Shown: positions 22,001-34,181 of the stretch, one piece after another
Position numbering within the stretch: position 1 is the stretch's first letter
Layout of the letters: each line of letters starts with the position of its first letter
Assembly: GCA_025331565.1 (NCBI GenBank)
Contig: JAFREQ010000042.1
Coordinates: 4,122,501 to 4,186,500, forward strand
Length of the DNA: 64,000 nucleotides
DNA from: Holacanthus passer
Lineage: Eukaryota; Chordata; Actinopteri; Pomacanthidae
Reading direction: 5' to 3'
Notes under the pieces: generated by a model
The model's database searches: none
What the model saw: only the letters and a program-made list of their open reading frames with translations
Told to the model about the DNA's origin: nothing
Made by a program: the position numbers and the translations under genes

Positions 22001-25000
22001 TAGACTCTTTACCCTAAAAACATCAACACTGATATGTAGGTGCAGCGAGTGAAGATTACCTGAATGAGGACAGAAGAAGAGACATGACTCCTAAATCCTC
22101 AACTTAAAACCAGTTCCACTTCATCCATGTGGCTGTTTTGACGCCACTCTGTCACGTAGAAATGACAAATATCGCTTCAGTTTTTCAATTTGTCTGCACG
22201 TTTCAGTTACTTACACAGAATAAGAAACTCCATAACACAAACCACAGACTGTATTGTTTAACTCCGAGCACTTATTTTGTATCTCAAGCTTGTTCATGAG
22301 AAAATCTATAGCACGTCAGCCTAAAATTTTACTTTAACGTTTCCGTATTGCAAGCTTGCAGTTCTCTCCGTCCTGAAGCATCTCTAAACGTATCCTTGTG
22401 CTTTGATGGTTCATAATAAGACCATGATGAGCTGAGACAGACAGAGACGACGACGAGCTCATGAATAATGAACAGAGAGGATATTACAGAGCCAGAGAGA
22501 GGGATGAGGAGAGGATGAACGAGGGAGGCAGCACTTTTTTTTTTTTTCTTCTGTCAGGAGAATCAGTGGGATCGACACACAAGAGACAGTTTCTTTATTC
22601 TCAAGAGTGTCAGCTGGGATTTTCTGCATATAACCTCCCTATATTTAACTCAGAGAGGAGGGAAAAAATGAGCAGCTTCATTCTCTGCTTTATATCAATA
22701 TTCACTTTTCACTGTTTTTTTCATGTCAACCATCAACAACCGTTTTCAGCAAAGCAGCCTGTTTAAAGTTTCCTCCCGGCCATCTTCTGACTGACAGAGC
22801 TTACAGACAGCAGATAATAGATAATAACGGGAAAATCAAAATTTAATGTAATGTCCTAAAGTCTGGAGTGAATGATTGATTCACTATGGATGACTGTAAA
22901 ATGATTAAAGTTCTGATGTTTTCATTACCCCTCTGTCATTTTTTATTTTAATTTCCTTCTTTATTTTAATGTCTAACACCTATTAAAGTCCAGACCAGAC
23001 CATGTCTATGAATCCGCTTCGAAAACATGAGAAAAACTTTCCGTGCAAGTCCAGAATTTAGCTGAGAATCATCAGGTTTTTTAAATATTCTTCAGTATCA
23101 AAGTCATCTAGCGATAGTTTCCTGCAAAGGTAGACTGCAAACAGAAAACTGCAAACAGCTAATTCAACATACTGTTATGGTGCAAATTTGCCCAAAGGTT
23201 AACAAATGTAGGCTGAAAAACGTTGCAGCCGACTGAACTCACTCACTCAAAAATGCCCAGACTGGATATTGAAGCTGATTTTGGTGGTTTATGAGGACGT
23301 TTTACACAAACCAGTAAAGGGATACGGGGACCCATCGTTCCCTTTTTCCTGGAGACAATTAAGACCAAACTTCATGATTTTAAGAATGCATTTGTCAAAA
23401 CTAAACTACAAACAAAGGGTTAACACATCTGGATTCCTGACTCGGTAAAGACGGTTCCTGACCCGACGATGACTTATGAGGACCATCAGATCAGACTCTG
23501 GGTTTCACTTCACATAAATATTTCCCAAAATGATTAAACTTTCAGAGTCTCATGGTCTGTTTCAAAGGCTTGCAACATGTAACATGATGAGAGAGTCTCT
23601 GTCTGATGAAGGATTAAAAGAATCGCTTCATCATCAGCTCCGTTATTTCCACCACCGACGCTGTCAAAAAAAAAGTTCATTAATGTGAGATCAGATGAAA
23701 ACTGCTGCCAAATTATGTTTTTGTGAATAATTAAACTGGAGATGGAGCCTTTAAACAATCTGAAGCGTGTCGTTCATGACGTCTCCCTCTGAGCCTGTAA
23801 CCGTCCTGAGAGACTGACATCATCTGCTGAGCTGCTCGTACAGCGACACAGTGAGGTCATCAGAGAGGGGCATTATGGGAACACCTCGGAGCGGCACCCA
23901 TTGGGGGGGTTGGGATCAAAGGAAGAGGGGGATGGATTAAGGTATTAATGAGTGTGACTCTTTTCATAGAGATATGAAGATTTGAAATTTGAAAAATCCA
24001 CAATGATTTTCCAAAGTCACAATTTGATGAAGGCCTGTACCTTCATCTAGCTAGCTTGCATAATAAAGCACTTTAACATGCATACATGATTCATAGTATT
24101 ATTTTATATTACAGATTTGAGAGACATGTATAGTTTTTGCTATGTGCTCTATTGCATCTTGTCAAAAAGTAGCTTTGAAAGATTTTTCTGTTCTGTAGTT
24201 TCAATTCATGATGATGAGGTTCTCTCTTACAGTAGCCTTGACAGCAAACATCTCTGGTCATTGTTTTCTTTCATTTATGTGGGTTACATATATTGAGGCG
24301 TTAAAATTAAACTCTCAGACTCTCAAACACTAATATCGACTATAAGTCAACACAGTTGGTTTTGGGGGAACTTATTTGGACTTTTCACTCTTGTCTCATG
24401 ACTGATGCCACAGCTGTTTTGTAGTTTTTGTCTTGCAGAGAAGGTTTATCTAAAGTTAAACGGTACAGCGTCTACTGGAATATGATCCTTCATTTTGGAT
24501 TCTCAGCACTGTCAAGATGGTTCGTAACAGATCAGCCAGGAAAATTTGATGTGCCAAAGTTGAAATCTACATGAAAGCTCCAAGATTCATGAGCAAATGC
24601 ATTGAGTTGCATTATGGGTAATGACACAGGTTTTGACAAGAACAAAGAATGCATAAAATAAAATAAAAAAGATGATCTACATCGACGCTCTTTTGACTTG
24701 GTTGAAATTTTGCTGTTATAAATGCTGGTGTGTCTGTGCCCTTACAGTACAAGTGTGTACAAGTACAAGTGTGTTTATAGATTCACTGTTCGTACTCCGG
24801 GAAAGTGAAGGTATTAAGTCAAGTAATGAAGCTCCTTTAGAAATTAATAACAGTTAATGAATTGGCGAAATCCCACTGAGAATCAACACTACAGTCTGCT
24901 TTACAGGAAGGTTTACTCATGCGTGTTGTCGATATTTATATCAGATCATTCTCTTACACATGACCTCCGGCTTCACGTCTTTCAGAAAACCAACAGGAGT

Positions 25001-25400
25001 CAGTTCATGTCGCCTTCAGAAAGCATCACATCGCTGCAGAAACACTACTACGAACATCAAACTGCCAAACATCGCCGATCCAGAAATAGACTCAGACATC
25101 ACACTTTCTGCATCTCGTCCCAGCAAAAATGACATTTTCAGTTCAAATCTAGTTAAGAGCTTAGCTGCAGATCACACAAACATGATGGAGCCCCAGTGAG
25201 GTCACAGAAAAAGCTCACGAGTCAGCTGATCAGATAACAGCCTCCGTCATGTAACGCTCATCTAGACACATTTAGCTAAAGCGCAGACGGATCAGCCGTG
25301 TTACCGCTTTAATAACATGATCCTCTGTTAAATAAGAGATCTGGAAACCAAAATAACACAATGCAGCTCTCAGTATTGTTCATCCACACTTCATCCAGAT
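19100..25400. other. Gene-free stretch (probable mpp3 first intron)
   Basis: AT-rich, full of stops in all frames. The longest open stretches are about 100 codons and have no recognisable motif. Short homopolymers only. I see no exon, RNA gene or transposon that I can support. Confidence 0.5.
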
Positions 25401-25549
25401 TTCAACTCACATGAACTCGCAACCGACATCTCGTCTCCTGCTTCATCCTACACTTTTCTTTCCCCCCCTTTTGTTTCTATTCAGTCTTTTTTTTCCCCTG
25501 ATTCATCTTTTTCTTTTCACTCACGCAAGAAGCACTTTTATTCCGCTGC

Positions 25550-25700
25550 TTTCAGTCACGAGCCCCGGAGGTGGACTGACGTCAGCGGGTTCAGCGGGGC
25601 AGCGCTCGGCCCTCGCAGCCATCGACGCCGTGCCAAGAGTTTCGTCAGGTCTCCCGGAGTCTCTTTGATGCCTCATGCAACAAGACCTCGGCCGTAAGAG
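25550..25700. promoter_or_regulatory. CpG-dense patch with CRE palindrome
   Basis: About a dozen CpGs in 100 nt (AGCGGGGCAGCGCTCGG, CATCGACGCCG) in otherwise CpG-poor DNA, with a perfect TGACGTCA at 25577-25584. This could be a small unmethylated regulatory element or alternative promoter between mpp3 and muc13. No splice-linked exon is clear. Confidence 0.35.
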
Positions 25701-27644
25701 CTTCGAAAGATACCACAGAGCAGGGTTATAAAACCCACCGGTCTGTGGGTTTTCCTCTTTCCTCAAAGAAGGATGACTGTGGATTATTTTTGCAATTAGT
25801 TGATTGCTCTTATATTCGATGGAAGTGTCAAATCCTCAGAGCTCAAAGTCTTCACATATCTTGTGTTATCCAACCAACAGTTCAACTTCAAATAATATTC
25901 ATATTTGCTATTATATAAAACATAAAAATAGCAAATCCTCACAGAGTTTGAAACCAGAAAAGATTTGATATTTTTACTCCATAAAGAACTCAAATGATCA
26001 AAACAGTTGCTGGTTAATTCGGTGATTCTCAACCAGAGGTTTTTGCACCCGAGGGGTCGACTTCTGTCCGGCCAGAGAGGATGTGGAAAGGATTTTAAAG
26101 TAGCTCAACTAATTTAAGAAAAAGGAAATTGATTTAAAAATATATCCACATTTTGAGTCACACCTGAACGTGTTGAGGGTGCATGAAAACTAATTGGCAA
26201 GAGAGCAGAGAGGTTCAAACAGTCCAGCCCAAAGTAATAGATTAACACAGACACAGGCTGAAATGAACGGACAAACAGATTAAACAGCTAAAATGTTTGT
26301 ATAAATGGTGAAATATCTAAAAGTAATGGAAAAGGTTGAGAGATCAAACTTGGCCAAACCAACCTCGAAATTGACAGTTTAACTATAACTATCTATATGA
26401 AAAGAAATATTTTAACAACGTTCACCTTTAAATACTTAAAAGTGTAAAATATCATCCAGTTTAAAATCAATTCAAATGAACAAATGTGGAGGTGGTTGTT
26501 GAGTTCATCCGACAGAACTGTGGCTGGGACAAAAAGTTTGGGAACCTTTGGAGTAATCAATCAACTGATCAATCATTTCAGCCCTGATTGGCTCTGCTAC
26601 TGCTTTTAGAACAAGACGGCAGTTTCTTATCTGGTCATTTGTCAGTTTCTTTCAAAGTGGTTACAAATCTCTGTTGAAAAGTAAATCCATTTTATGATGT
26701 GGCAACACTATGAGGAAGGTTTGGGCACAAAAACCATGACCATGTTTATCTAAATCACTTATTCGCTTGCCAAGTTTAGGGGACTTTTGTGATCATGGTT
26801 ACAATAATAAAGATGGTTGAGGTAATGAACATCCTTTAAAAGAAAAAAGGTCTGTTGGTTTAAATCTTTCGTTGTTTTGTTGTCGCTCAATCATAACATC
26901 ACCTGACGTCCTTCTGTTCTCCGGCCACTAGAGGGCTTCGTCACCTGAACGTAAACATATGTTGTTTTGGGTCTCTAGTGTAAATAGACTGATGCTTCAT
27001 TGTTTACGTGCTGTTGAATTATGCCTCAGCTCTCTACGTATGTCTAAAGATGTTTCCACAGAACGAGCCATCTGGAGCGGTTATCACGATGCCTGCGAGG
27101 GGACGGAGAGAAACATCCTCTCCAACATTAAAGCCTTTAATGAAAATGTATTGTCCACAACGCTGTGAACACGCTTTGGCATCGAGACGCCGAAACAACA
27201 AATGCTGGGTCAAGCTGTTTCGAACAGTCTGCCAGATGACGGGAGTCGACCCCGCTCCTGTCCTGTTTTACAATATGGTGGAGGAGATGATTTCTGTATC
27301 AGTCACCAACGATGACAGTGAAGAACGTGAGCGATGCCAGGAGCAGAAGGCTGATGAGTGTTTAGCACCGCAGCCTCGTGCACTACGGCATTTTCACATG
27401 TGCACATACTGACAACACAGGCAACACACACACACACACTGGTGGATACTGTGTGTATGCAGGTGTCCACACACACACACACACACTCAGCTGAGAGTGA
27501 CAACATCTTGGTCAGAACATGATCGAGCGCCTTGGCTCGACTCCTCGCCGCCTTGAGAATGAACACTGCTCACACACAGCTAATCCACTGCCCTGACAGT
27601 AATGGGAGGCAACACTAAGCATGTTTGGCCGGTGTCCAGCATGC

Positions 27645-27679
<35 letters not shown>

Positions 27680-28149
27680 TTCCCAGACCCTCACACCGAT
27701 GCAACCACAAAACCAGCCGTCATGTAATCTCACATCAGGATCCAGCAGAGGGTGTGGTCACACAGAAACTTATATCATCTCCAACATGGAGGGAAACTAG
27801 TGATGTTGACAGCCGACACACTCCTGCACCCCCTCCTCAAAGCCGCCCCCCCCTCACACACACACATACACACACACTAAAGCACAGGCAGATGTTTATG
27901 TGTCTCCCCTCCTCTTTCTCTCCATTCTCACTTCCTCATGTCTGGAGCACGGCCCTCCCTCCCTCTTCCTCTCTCCTCCATCTCTCTGCATCCCTCTGCA
28001 GTGCTACGCCGCTCTGCTCTCCTCACACAGCTCGCCGTCAGCTGGCAGACGGAGGAAGAAAAGGACGGCTGGGCGGCAGAGCATCCACGATGATCAACCC
28101 TGGAGAGAAACAGACAGACAAATGTGGACGGATAAGAGCGGGATCTCAC
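25700..28149. other. Gene-free stretch with CA microsatellites
   Basis: Contains (CA)n at 27424-27440, 27471-27486 and 27650-27678. A vestige of the AT-rich dispersed repeat is at about 26560-26590. No supportable exon. Confidence 0.5.
27650..27678. repeat. (CA)n microsatellite
   Basis: Uninterrupted CA tract. Confidence 0.95.
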
Positions 28150-28400
28150 CTTCTCTTCTCTCTGTGTCTCCTCTCTCTCTCAGTGTTTGTGTCCCTCCTG
28201 ACTGCAGCCACACTGTTTCTCTCGCTCTGATTCCTCCTCCTCCTCCTCCTCCTCCTTCCTTCTTCCTCCTCCTCTGGCTGCTGCTCTCACAAACCTGCTG
28301 CCGCCGAGTGTCCGCCTCTTCCCCTCTGTTTCTCTGCCTGGCTCAGCCCCTCCCCTCACCACCCTCCTCCCTTCACATCTCTGGCGCTCGCTCTCTCTCT
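28150..28400 (-). promoter_or_regulatory. Candidate mpp3 non-coding first exon and core promoter
   Basis: On the minus strand a purine-rich leader (GGA/GAG repeats, seen as TCC repeats on the plus strand at 28230-28275) ends at a good donor, AAG|GTGAGA, at 28150/28149. Just upstream, about 28300-28400, there are G-rich boxes (GGGGAGGGGC). This looks like a TATA-less vertebrate first exon feeding into the acceptor at 19064. The 5' end cannot be placed from sequence. It could also be unrelated low-complexity DNA. Confidence 0.35.
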
Positions 28401-29756
28401 CTCTTACTCTCGATGCTACAGAGCATTTGTTTTTTGCTGCCTATGAGATGATGGAGCCTCAGTTTGTGCATCTGAAGTCACAGAGATAAGCATCTGGTTT
28501 TCTGAAAAATAAATCTCTGATGATCTTTTGGAAACCTAGAGAGTCATTCAGCATCACTTACAGCAGTTTTGAAGGTTTTTCTCAAATCAACAAAGACTCT
28601 TCTGTCTGATAATAATAATAACCTGCTGCACAATAAGAGATTTTTTTTTTTTTACTGGTTTCACTGTGATTTTCTAACAAAGATAGTACCCACATCTGAC
28701 ATATCTCCTTGTTATTTTAGTGCAACACAAGAAAAATATAAATGCACTATTATGAATGAAAATATTCTCATTATTTACACCTGTCGGTAAAATTAATTCA
28801 CAGCCCTGCAGTAAATCCTGCTGTCATGAAGTTACAATCTTCAGTTATTGTTGAAACTGTGTCAAAGAGGTGTTGAGTTTGAGTTCATATAAATGAGATC
28901 TTTCTAATTAATTAAACGCTTCATGACTGCAGGATTTCTTGCACGACTGTTATGCTGCATTAGTTTTAGCAAGGTGAACCTAAAAAACTTGTAACTTTGT
29001 GTTGGCCAATACAATAAAAAATAATGTAAAGGTGCATTAATCAATGTTTGTATATTAGCACTGGATCAAGTAACTACTACGACAGACACTGCTGCTGAGG
29101 AGTTGGTGGAGACAAAAACAGAGCAACAAAGAGAGTGAGTGTCGGATTTACATTCATCAGGAAGCATGAGTCCAAATGAACGCTAACATCTCTCCACGGA
29201 TGTACGCTGTGTAAATAGGCAACTGAAATAAATGTTAAATTACATTTTGAAATAAATTTGCTCCTCAGAAAATCAAAAATTGATCCACTTTGTTTTGTTA
29301 TGAAAAAAATACTGATGAAACATTTTGTTCATGCAAATCAAGAAGATGCACCTTCTCGTTATGGTCTTCATTTGGATTAGGGAAGAAAGTTCCAATTTGG
29401 GAAGCTTTATCAAGTAGAAAATGATTTTAAAACCTTCCTGATTTTTCAAACATCTGCAGGGATTCATCATTTAGAGAATCAGACTGTTCGCTCTGTAACT
29501 ACTGGAATGAACAGGGGAACTGTAGATCTGGATCTTCTCCTTTCATTCTGGCTTGAATCCACTCAAAAATGTTGTGGTGGTTCATTGGATCTGATTGGCT
29601 GCTTCTGATGGAGAGTTCCCCTCCCCCTCCTGACTGAGCCCGGCAGGACTGAAGCCGAGGTTCAGGCCACATCCATCTCCGGAGCGGCTGCTCGCTCTTT
29701 GTCTGCCTGCATGTAGCTCATGCAGCAGACACACAGCATCTTAATGATGGGTTAAC

Positions 29757-29758
<2 letters not shown>

Positions 29759-29817
<59 letters not shown>
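29759..29817. repeat. Long (CA)n microsatellite
   Basis: About 29 uninterrupted CA units, the longest pure dinucleotide array in the window; likely polymorphic. Confidence 0.97.
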
Positions 29818-29819
<2 letters not shown>

Positions 29820-30705
29820 CTTCATTCACATGATAATTGTGGGCGTTCCCAGTCTGTCTTTGTGCCTGGGTGTCCCCCCCCCGTCTTCGTGTCCAGACCG
29901 CCGAGGACTTCAGGACACAAAGAAGTGAAGTGCACACACAAACATGCCCTGAACATGCACACACATGAGATTTCATTCAATTAAAGTGAACTGAAGGCCG
30001 TTCACATGTCATACTGATGTGTGTGCACATGTCCAATCAAAGGTGAAACAAGAAAAGCATCAACTGCTTCCTTTTTCCTGAAGCTAAAATCAAAGCAAAC
30101 CTCAAGAACTTTAAATTTGAAACATATTTGTTTACTTGAATTATTTTTATTGATTTTGTCTAAACCTGCTGCTGATTTTCTTATTGATGATCAGTGGAAG
30201 TTAGACTTTCACTGGTCAGATTATTTTACTTCAGGTGACATCTGGATGGGTCGAGATGTCATTTTTGCATTATTTGAAATGTCGATTACTAAAATAAACA
30301 CATCCATAAATATAAAGCCTTTAAGGTCCTGACCTGTCACAGCCATGCAGGGCGCTGACAGCGGTTCTCTCCGCACGTCAGCTGGAAAGAGCAACTATCT
30401 ACGCTCCAAACATCCCCGTTAATTACAGCAGAGGTCGTTATGGGTCTTTGGCCAAATTGATTCAGAGGCATCTGCTCACCTCCTCCTCCGGGGAGCAGGA
30501 GGCCGGCCTCATGTCCACAGTTAGAGGAGCAGCAGCAGGTCCAAGCCGGCACGTGACCCCACAAATGGGTCATAAAGTGGGTCTGTGTGTGTTCAGTCAG
30601 CTCCGGGGGGGCGACACGGACGAGGCTGACCTCAGATAGTGTGAGATATTATTCTGAGTGCAGATGTGTTGTATCACAAAATGATGAAGCCAAGTGTTTA
30701 CTTAC

Positions 30706-30796
30706 CATTAAAAGAGCAGCAGAAGCCAGACGAGGCCTGAAGTGAAGCAAGTCTCCCTCATTATCACATCGGTCCCTCTGGCAGCTCTTCTTCATC
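30706..30796 (-). other. Candidate alternative mpp3 5' UTR exon (91 nt) with upstream ORF
   Basis: Bounded on the minus strand by TTGTGATTGCAG| and |GTAAGTAAAC, both near-consensus splice signals. Its second base starts an ATG with 30 open codons. If spliced to the acceptor at 19064, this upstream ORF would end at the TGA that sits immediately before the mpp3 ATG. The exon is not phase-compatible as an N-terminal coding extension. Its assignment to mpp3 is inferred from strand and position only. Confidence 0.3.
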
Positions 30797-33700
30797 CTGC
30801 AATCACAACAAAGCAGAGATGCTAAAAGCTAAAAAATTCTAATGCATATGTACGGCAATGAATCATCTCTCTGCAGCGCTGCAGAAGTTGAGTAGCAACA
30901 GAGCATGAAGTTTTTTGTTCTCTATAGAAAATGTAAGAAAATGTACCCAAACAAATTCTCAGTGGAAATGCCAAAACAAAAATCCACGTCTTACAGGGAC
31001 CAGGACCAAAGTCTGTACCTGCTCTCTCATGATGTGTGCAATGAGCATCTGGAAAGAAATTTCAGCTGAAGCTTAATAAAATTGCATTAAGGGATGTATC
31101 AATCTAGTTTGTATAGATTAACTGATTAAATCTAATACTAAACGCTGCTTTATGTACATGTTGCACATCAGACAGCTGCACATCGCTTCTTCTCAAACTA
31201 CGTGATAGAGTCTTACAGATCTATTATCTTGCTTTTTCAACCAATGAAAGTACATTTTCATGATGAAATGTGTGATACACAGGCTTGACTACAGGAACCA
31301 AAAGCTGTTGGTAATAAACTCCTGTTTGTATTAATTGATTCCACATGTGGAAAAGGTGTGTGAGGTTTAAGACTTATTCTTAAAAATGAACCCTGAATTG
31401 AACATGACTCAGTTCTGCACCACGTGTCCTCTCACCATGTGCTCCATGACTCTCCTGCTCAGACATGAGGTCAAAGTTCACAGGAAGAAAACCCAAATAC
31501 AGACAGTTCAGTGATCTTCACAGTGAAAAAAAAATCATTTGCTTACATGCAAAGGCAGGAAGTCCAGACTGAAGGAGCCAAGAATCCAAGTTAACAGGAA
31601 AGAAGGTAGAAGGTGCAGGCACAGACTCATGCTCATGTTTGGGTTCCTGTGACTGGGGTGATTGGAGAATTGGAGTCAGGTGACTGGAACAGGTGCGGAA
31701 CTCTGAGGGCATCTGGTGGACAGGTGGAGAATTACAGCAAAGCTTCATACTGTAGACATACATGGGTCTAAAAGTAGGAAGGGACAGACTGAGCAAAATA
31801 AAAAAATCCGGGACTCCAAACCTTCTCAAGACATGTTTTAAGACACGTGAAAATATTCTGCTTGGAACAATAATTCATGTCTGATATGTTTTTCCCACAA
31901 AAAAAGTTCAATTCCTTGATGAAATTCTTTTGAAATGTATGTTAGATTGTAAGATGTTCCTCTCATTTGAGTCAGCTTGACGTGCAAGTGAGAGAGGACG
32001 AGCAGAGAGAGGAAGGTATCACCTCTGTACGATATTAACTGCAATCATATTTACTGTTCTCACTTTCATCAGATCGTTGCTGTTTGTCTGGAAGTAGAAG
32101 ACTTAATGTCCTCTTAGACTAATGTCCCGCCTGGCGCCACCACTTTCTCACCATTCTCTCAGCCTCCAAGAGTCATCAATATGATTGTCTGTCTGGCCTT
32201 CACTGCATTATCTGCTGGCACTCAGACTCCTCCAAGGCCTCCGACTGCTCCTCTGCTCTCCGCCGCCTGAGATAACGACGAGGGAGATGGTGGGATAACA
32301 AATCAGGTTGTAGCCAATCAGGTTACAGAGTCGCTTTGATGGAGCGACGGTGAGTGAAAAACAAGCTTTAGTCCATATTTCTGGAAAGTCAGTCGCCACA
32401 AAGAGAAAAAATGACTAGAAAGTGACACAAAAACAACCACAAAGATATATACAACTAAAAAGACGCACAAAACTCACACTCTGTTCATTGTTCTAAACTA
32501 TTTGGAGTTACAATTGATTGATATTTTATATTAGAATAGTTTAAGTTGCTTAAATATACAGTTTGACTAGTGATAATTTATAGTTTATTATTGCTGAGAA
32601 CACGTTTACTCTCTTCCTCTCTTATGACAGGAAGTTCGGTTTAAATGTCTAAACAATGACATTGCTTAAAAATGACTGCCTTTATTTATACATGAACGAT
32701 TCACGTCAGTCTAAATAGTTGAACAAACCATTTTCTTGCACATGAAAATGCTGAAGCCGAGTTTAAATGCTTTAACCCTCCATCACGTCTCTGGTCATAA
32801 TTCCATCACGGAGGTGAAAAGGCCGACGAGGAGCCTTTCTCTTCGAGCAGGTGTTACTTGAGATCTAAAAGGTTGCTGGGAAATGTTTCATAATTTCACG
32901 TACATCACCGGCTGCAGCAGAGCGGCATTAGCAGAAGTGAATTACGGCCTTGCGTGTGACTTGGTCGAGGCAGAAGTCGGGAGGGAGAGGAGGCGTATTT
33001 CCACTCATTCACAGCAGTGAAGCGGCCGAGCAGGTGGCTGCAGCTTCCTTTGTCGGCCTTTTGGCAGGAATTTATTAGACTGTTTTGTTGGCAATGGTGG
33101 ATTGTAAACTTAAGTGTTTGCAAACTATCGTCTCCATCTGCCGCAGTTAATAAGTCTCTAATCTTTGCCTCAGACGGCTTCATATGCTGCGGTCTGTCTG
33201 ATTGGATGTGATGTTCAGAACCGAGCATCACGCCCTGCGATATCCTCAGACGACTCTGTTGGTTTGTGAACTTGGAAATAAAGTCTGATCGTTAAATTTG
33301 ATGTCACTGGCGGTTGTTGAACTCAGATGGCTCAAAGATCGTTAAGTCAGATTTGCTGATTATGAATAAAGGACGTGGTGGCTCATTCTTCTTCTACCTT
33401 TAAAATGTCAGTTTGTTATCATGTAAGAAAAACTGTGTCTGCATCTATATTGGACGACACCTGGATTCCTCTGGAGGTTTTTCATGGTAGGAGATCCTGG
33501 GCCTCAAGATGTAGTAGTTTACATGTAGTTTACTGTCAAACTAACAATTTTAATTATTAAGATTATAGTTATCACTTTTATCTACAAAATATAAAACAAT
33601 TGGGAATAATGCCAATCACGTTTTCCCAAGAGCTCAAGATGAAACACACTTCATTTTTTGTCCAATCCAACAGACACAAACCTGAAGATTATTCATTTGA

Positions 33701-34093
33701 TACGATACTAACAATGTTCAAGCAAATGTTCGTGACTTAAACGATTATCAGAATAGATGGTGATTAATTTTCTGTTGATTGACCAATTGATTGAATCGTT
33801 TCAGCTGTGTACATGGAAACATTTTAAAAGAATTTCGATTAAAACATACCAACACAATTGTGAGTTTTTTCAGGAGTCGCTGGGCAAATCTTGTAGAAAA
33901 TTTTATGTATCTAAGTGATTCATTTTCAAAATACTGCAGTACAGTCAGTTTAAATCAGTCCTGTCTTTCCCTGCACTTGATATGAGGAATTGTGTTGTGG
34001 AACTATTGCAAATGTCTTTATTGGACTGTTTTCATTAAGATGGGAGACCAGATTTCACCATATGTGTGTGAGTGGGGTTGAAACAGGCCTGAC

Positions 34094-34181
34094 CTGCAGA
34101 CGACTGGATCGGCACCTCCTCCATCCTGAGAACGGCCTCTCGGGCAGGAGGAAGTTCCTCGAGTCGGCGGTCCAGCTCCAT
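34094..34181 (-). CDS. Candidate alternative first coding exon of mpp3 (29 codons)
   Basis: A minus-strand ATG at 34181 opens a helical, charged peptide (MELDRRLEELPPAREAVLRM...) ending at CAG|GTCAGG at 34094. Composition looks coding: GC-rich, Glu/Arg/Leu-rich and amphipathic. It ends in phase 1, which matches the phase of mpp3 coding exon 2 (18879), so splicing would give ...SSAG-LHETLALL in place of MPVLTAGAG-LHETLALL. I do not recognise the peptide. The same frame is open upstream to 34226. It could be a chance ORF. Confidence 0.25.

Noticed and set aside
24700..25200. Cluster of 60-90-codon plus-strand ORFs
   Set aside because: Low-quality frames with no motif, in AT-rich intergenic or intronic DNA.
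27625..28451. Overlapping plus-strand ORFs of about 200 and 183 codons
   Set aside because: Translations of CA repeats and pyrimidine-rich DNA (HTHTHT, PPPPPP, SLSLLS); no protein-like signature. The opposite strand better fits a first-exon leader.
31518..31829. 103-codon minus-strand ORF
   Set aside because: Sequence reads like a degraded interspersed repeat (gtgactggggtgattggag...caggtgactggaacaggtg); no protein signature.
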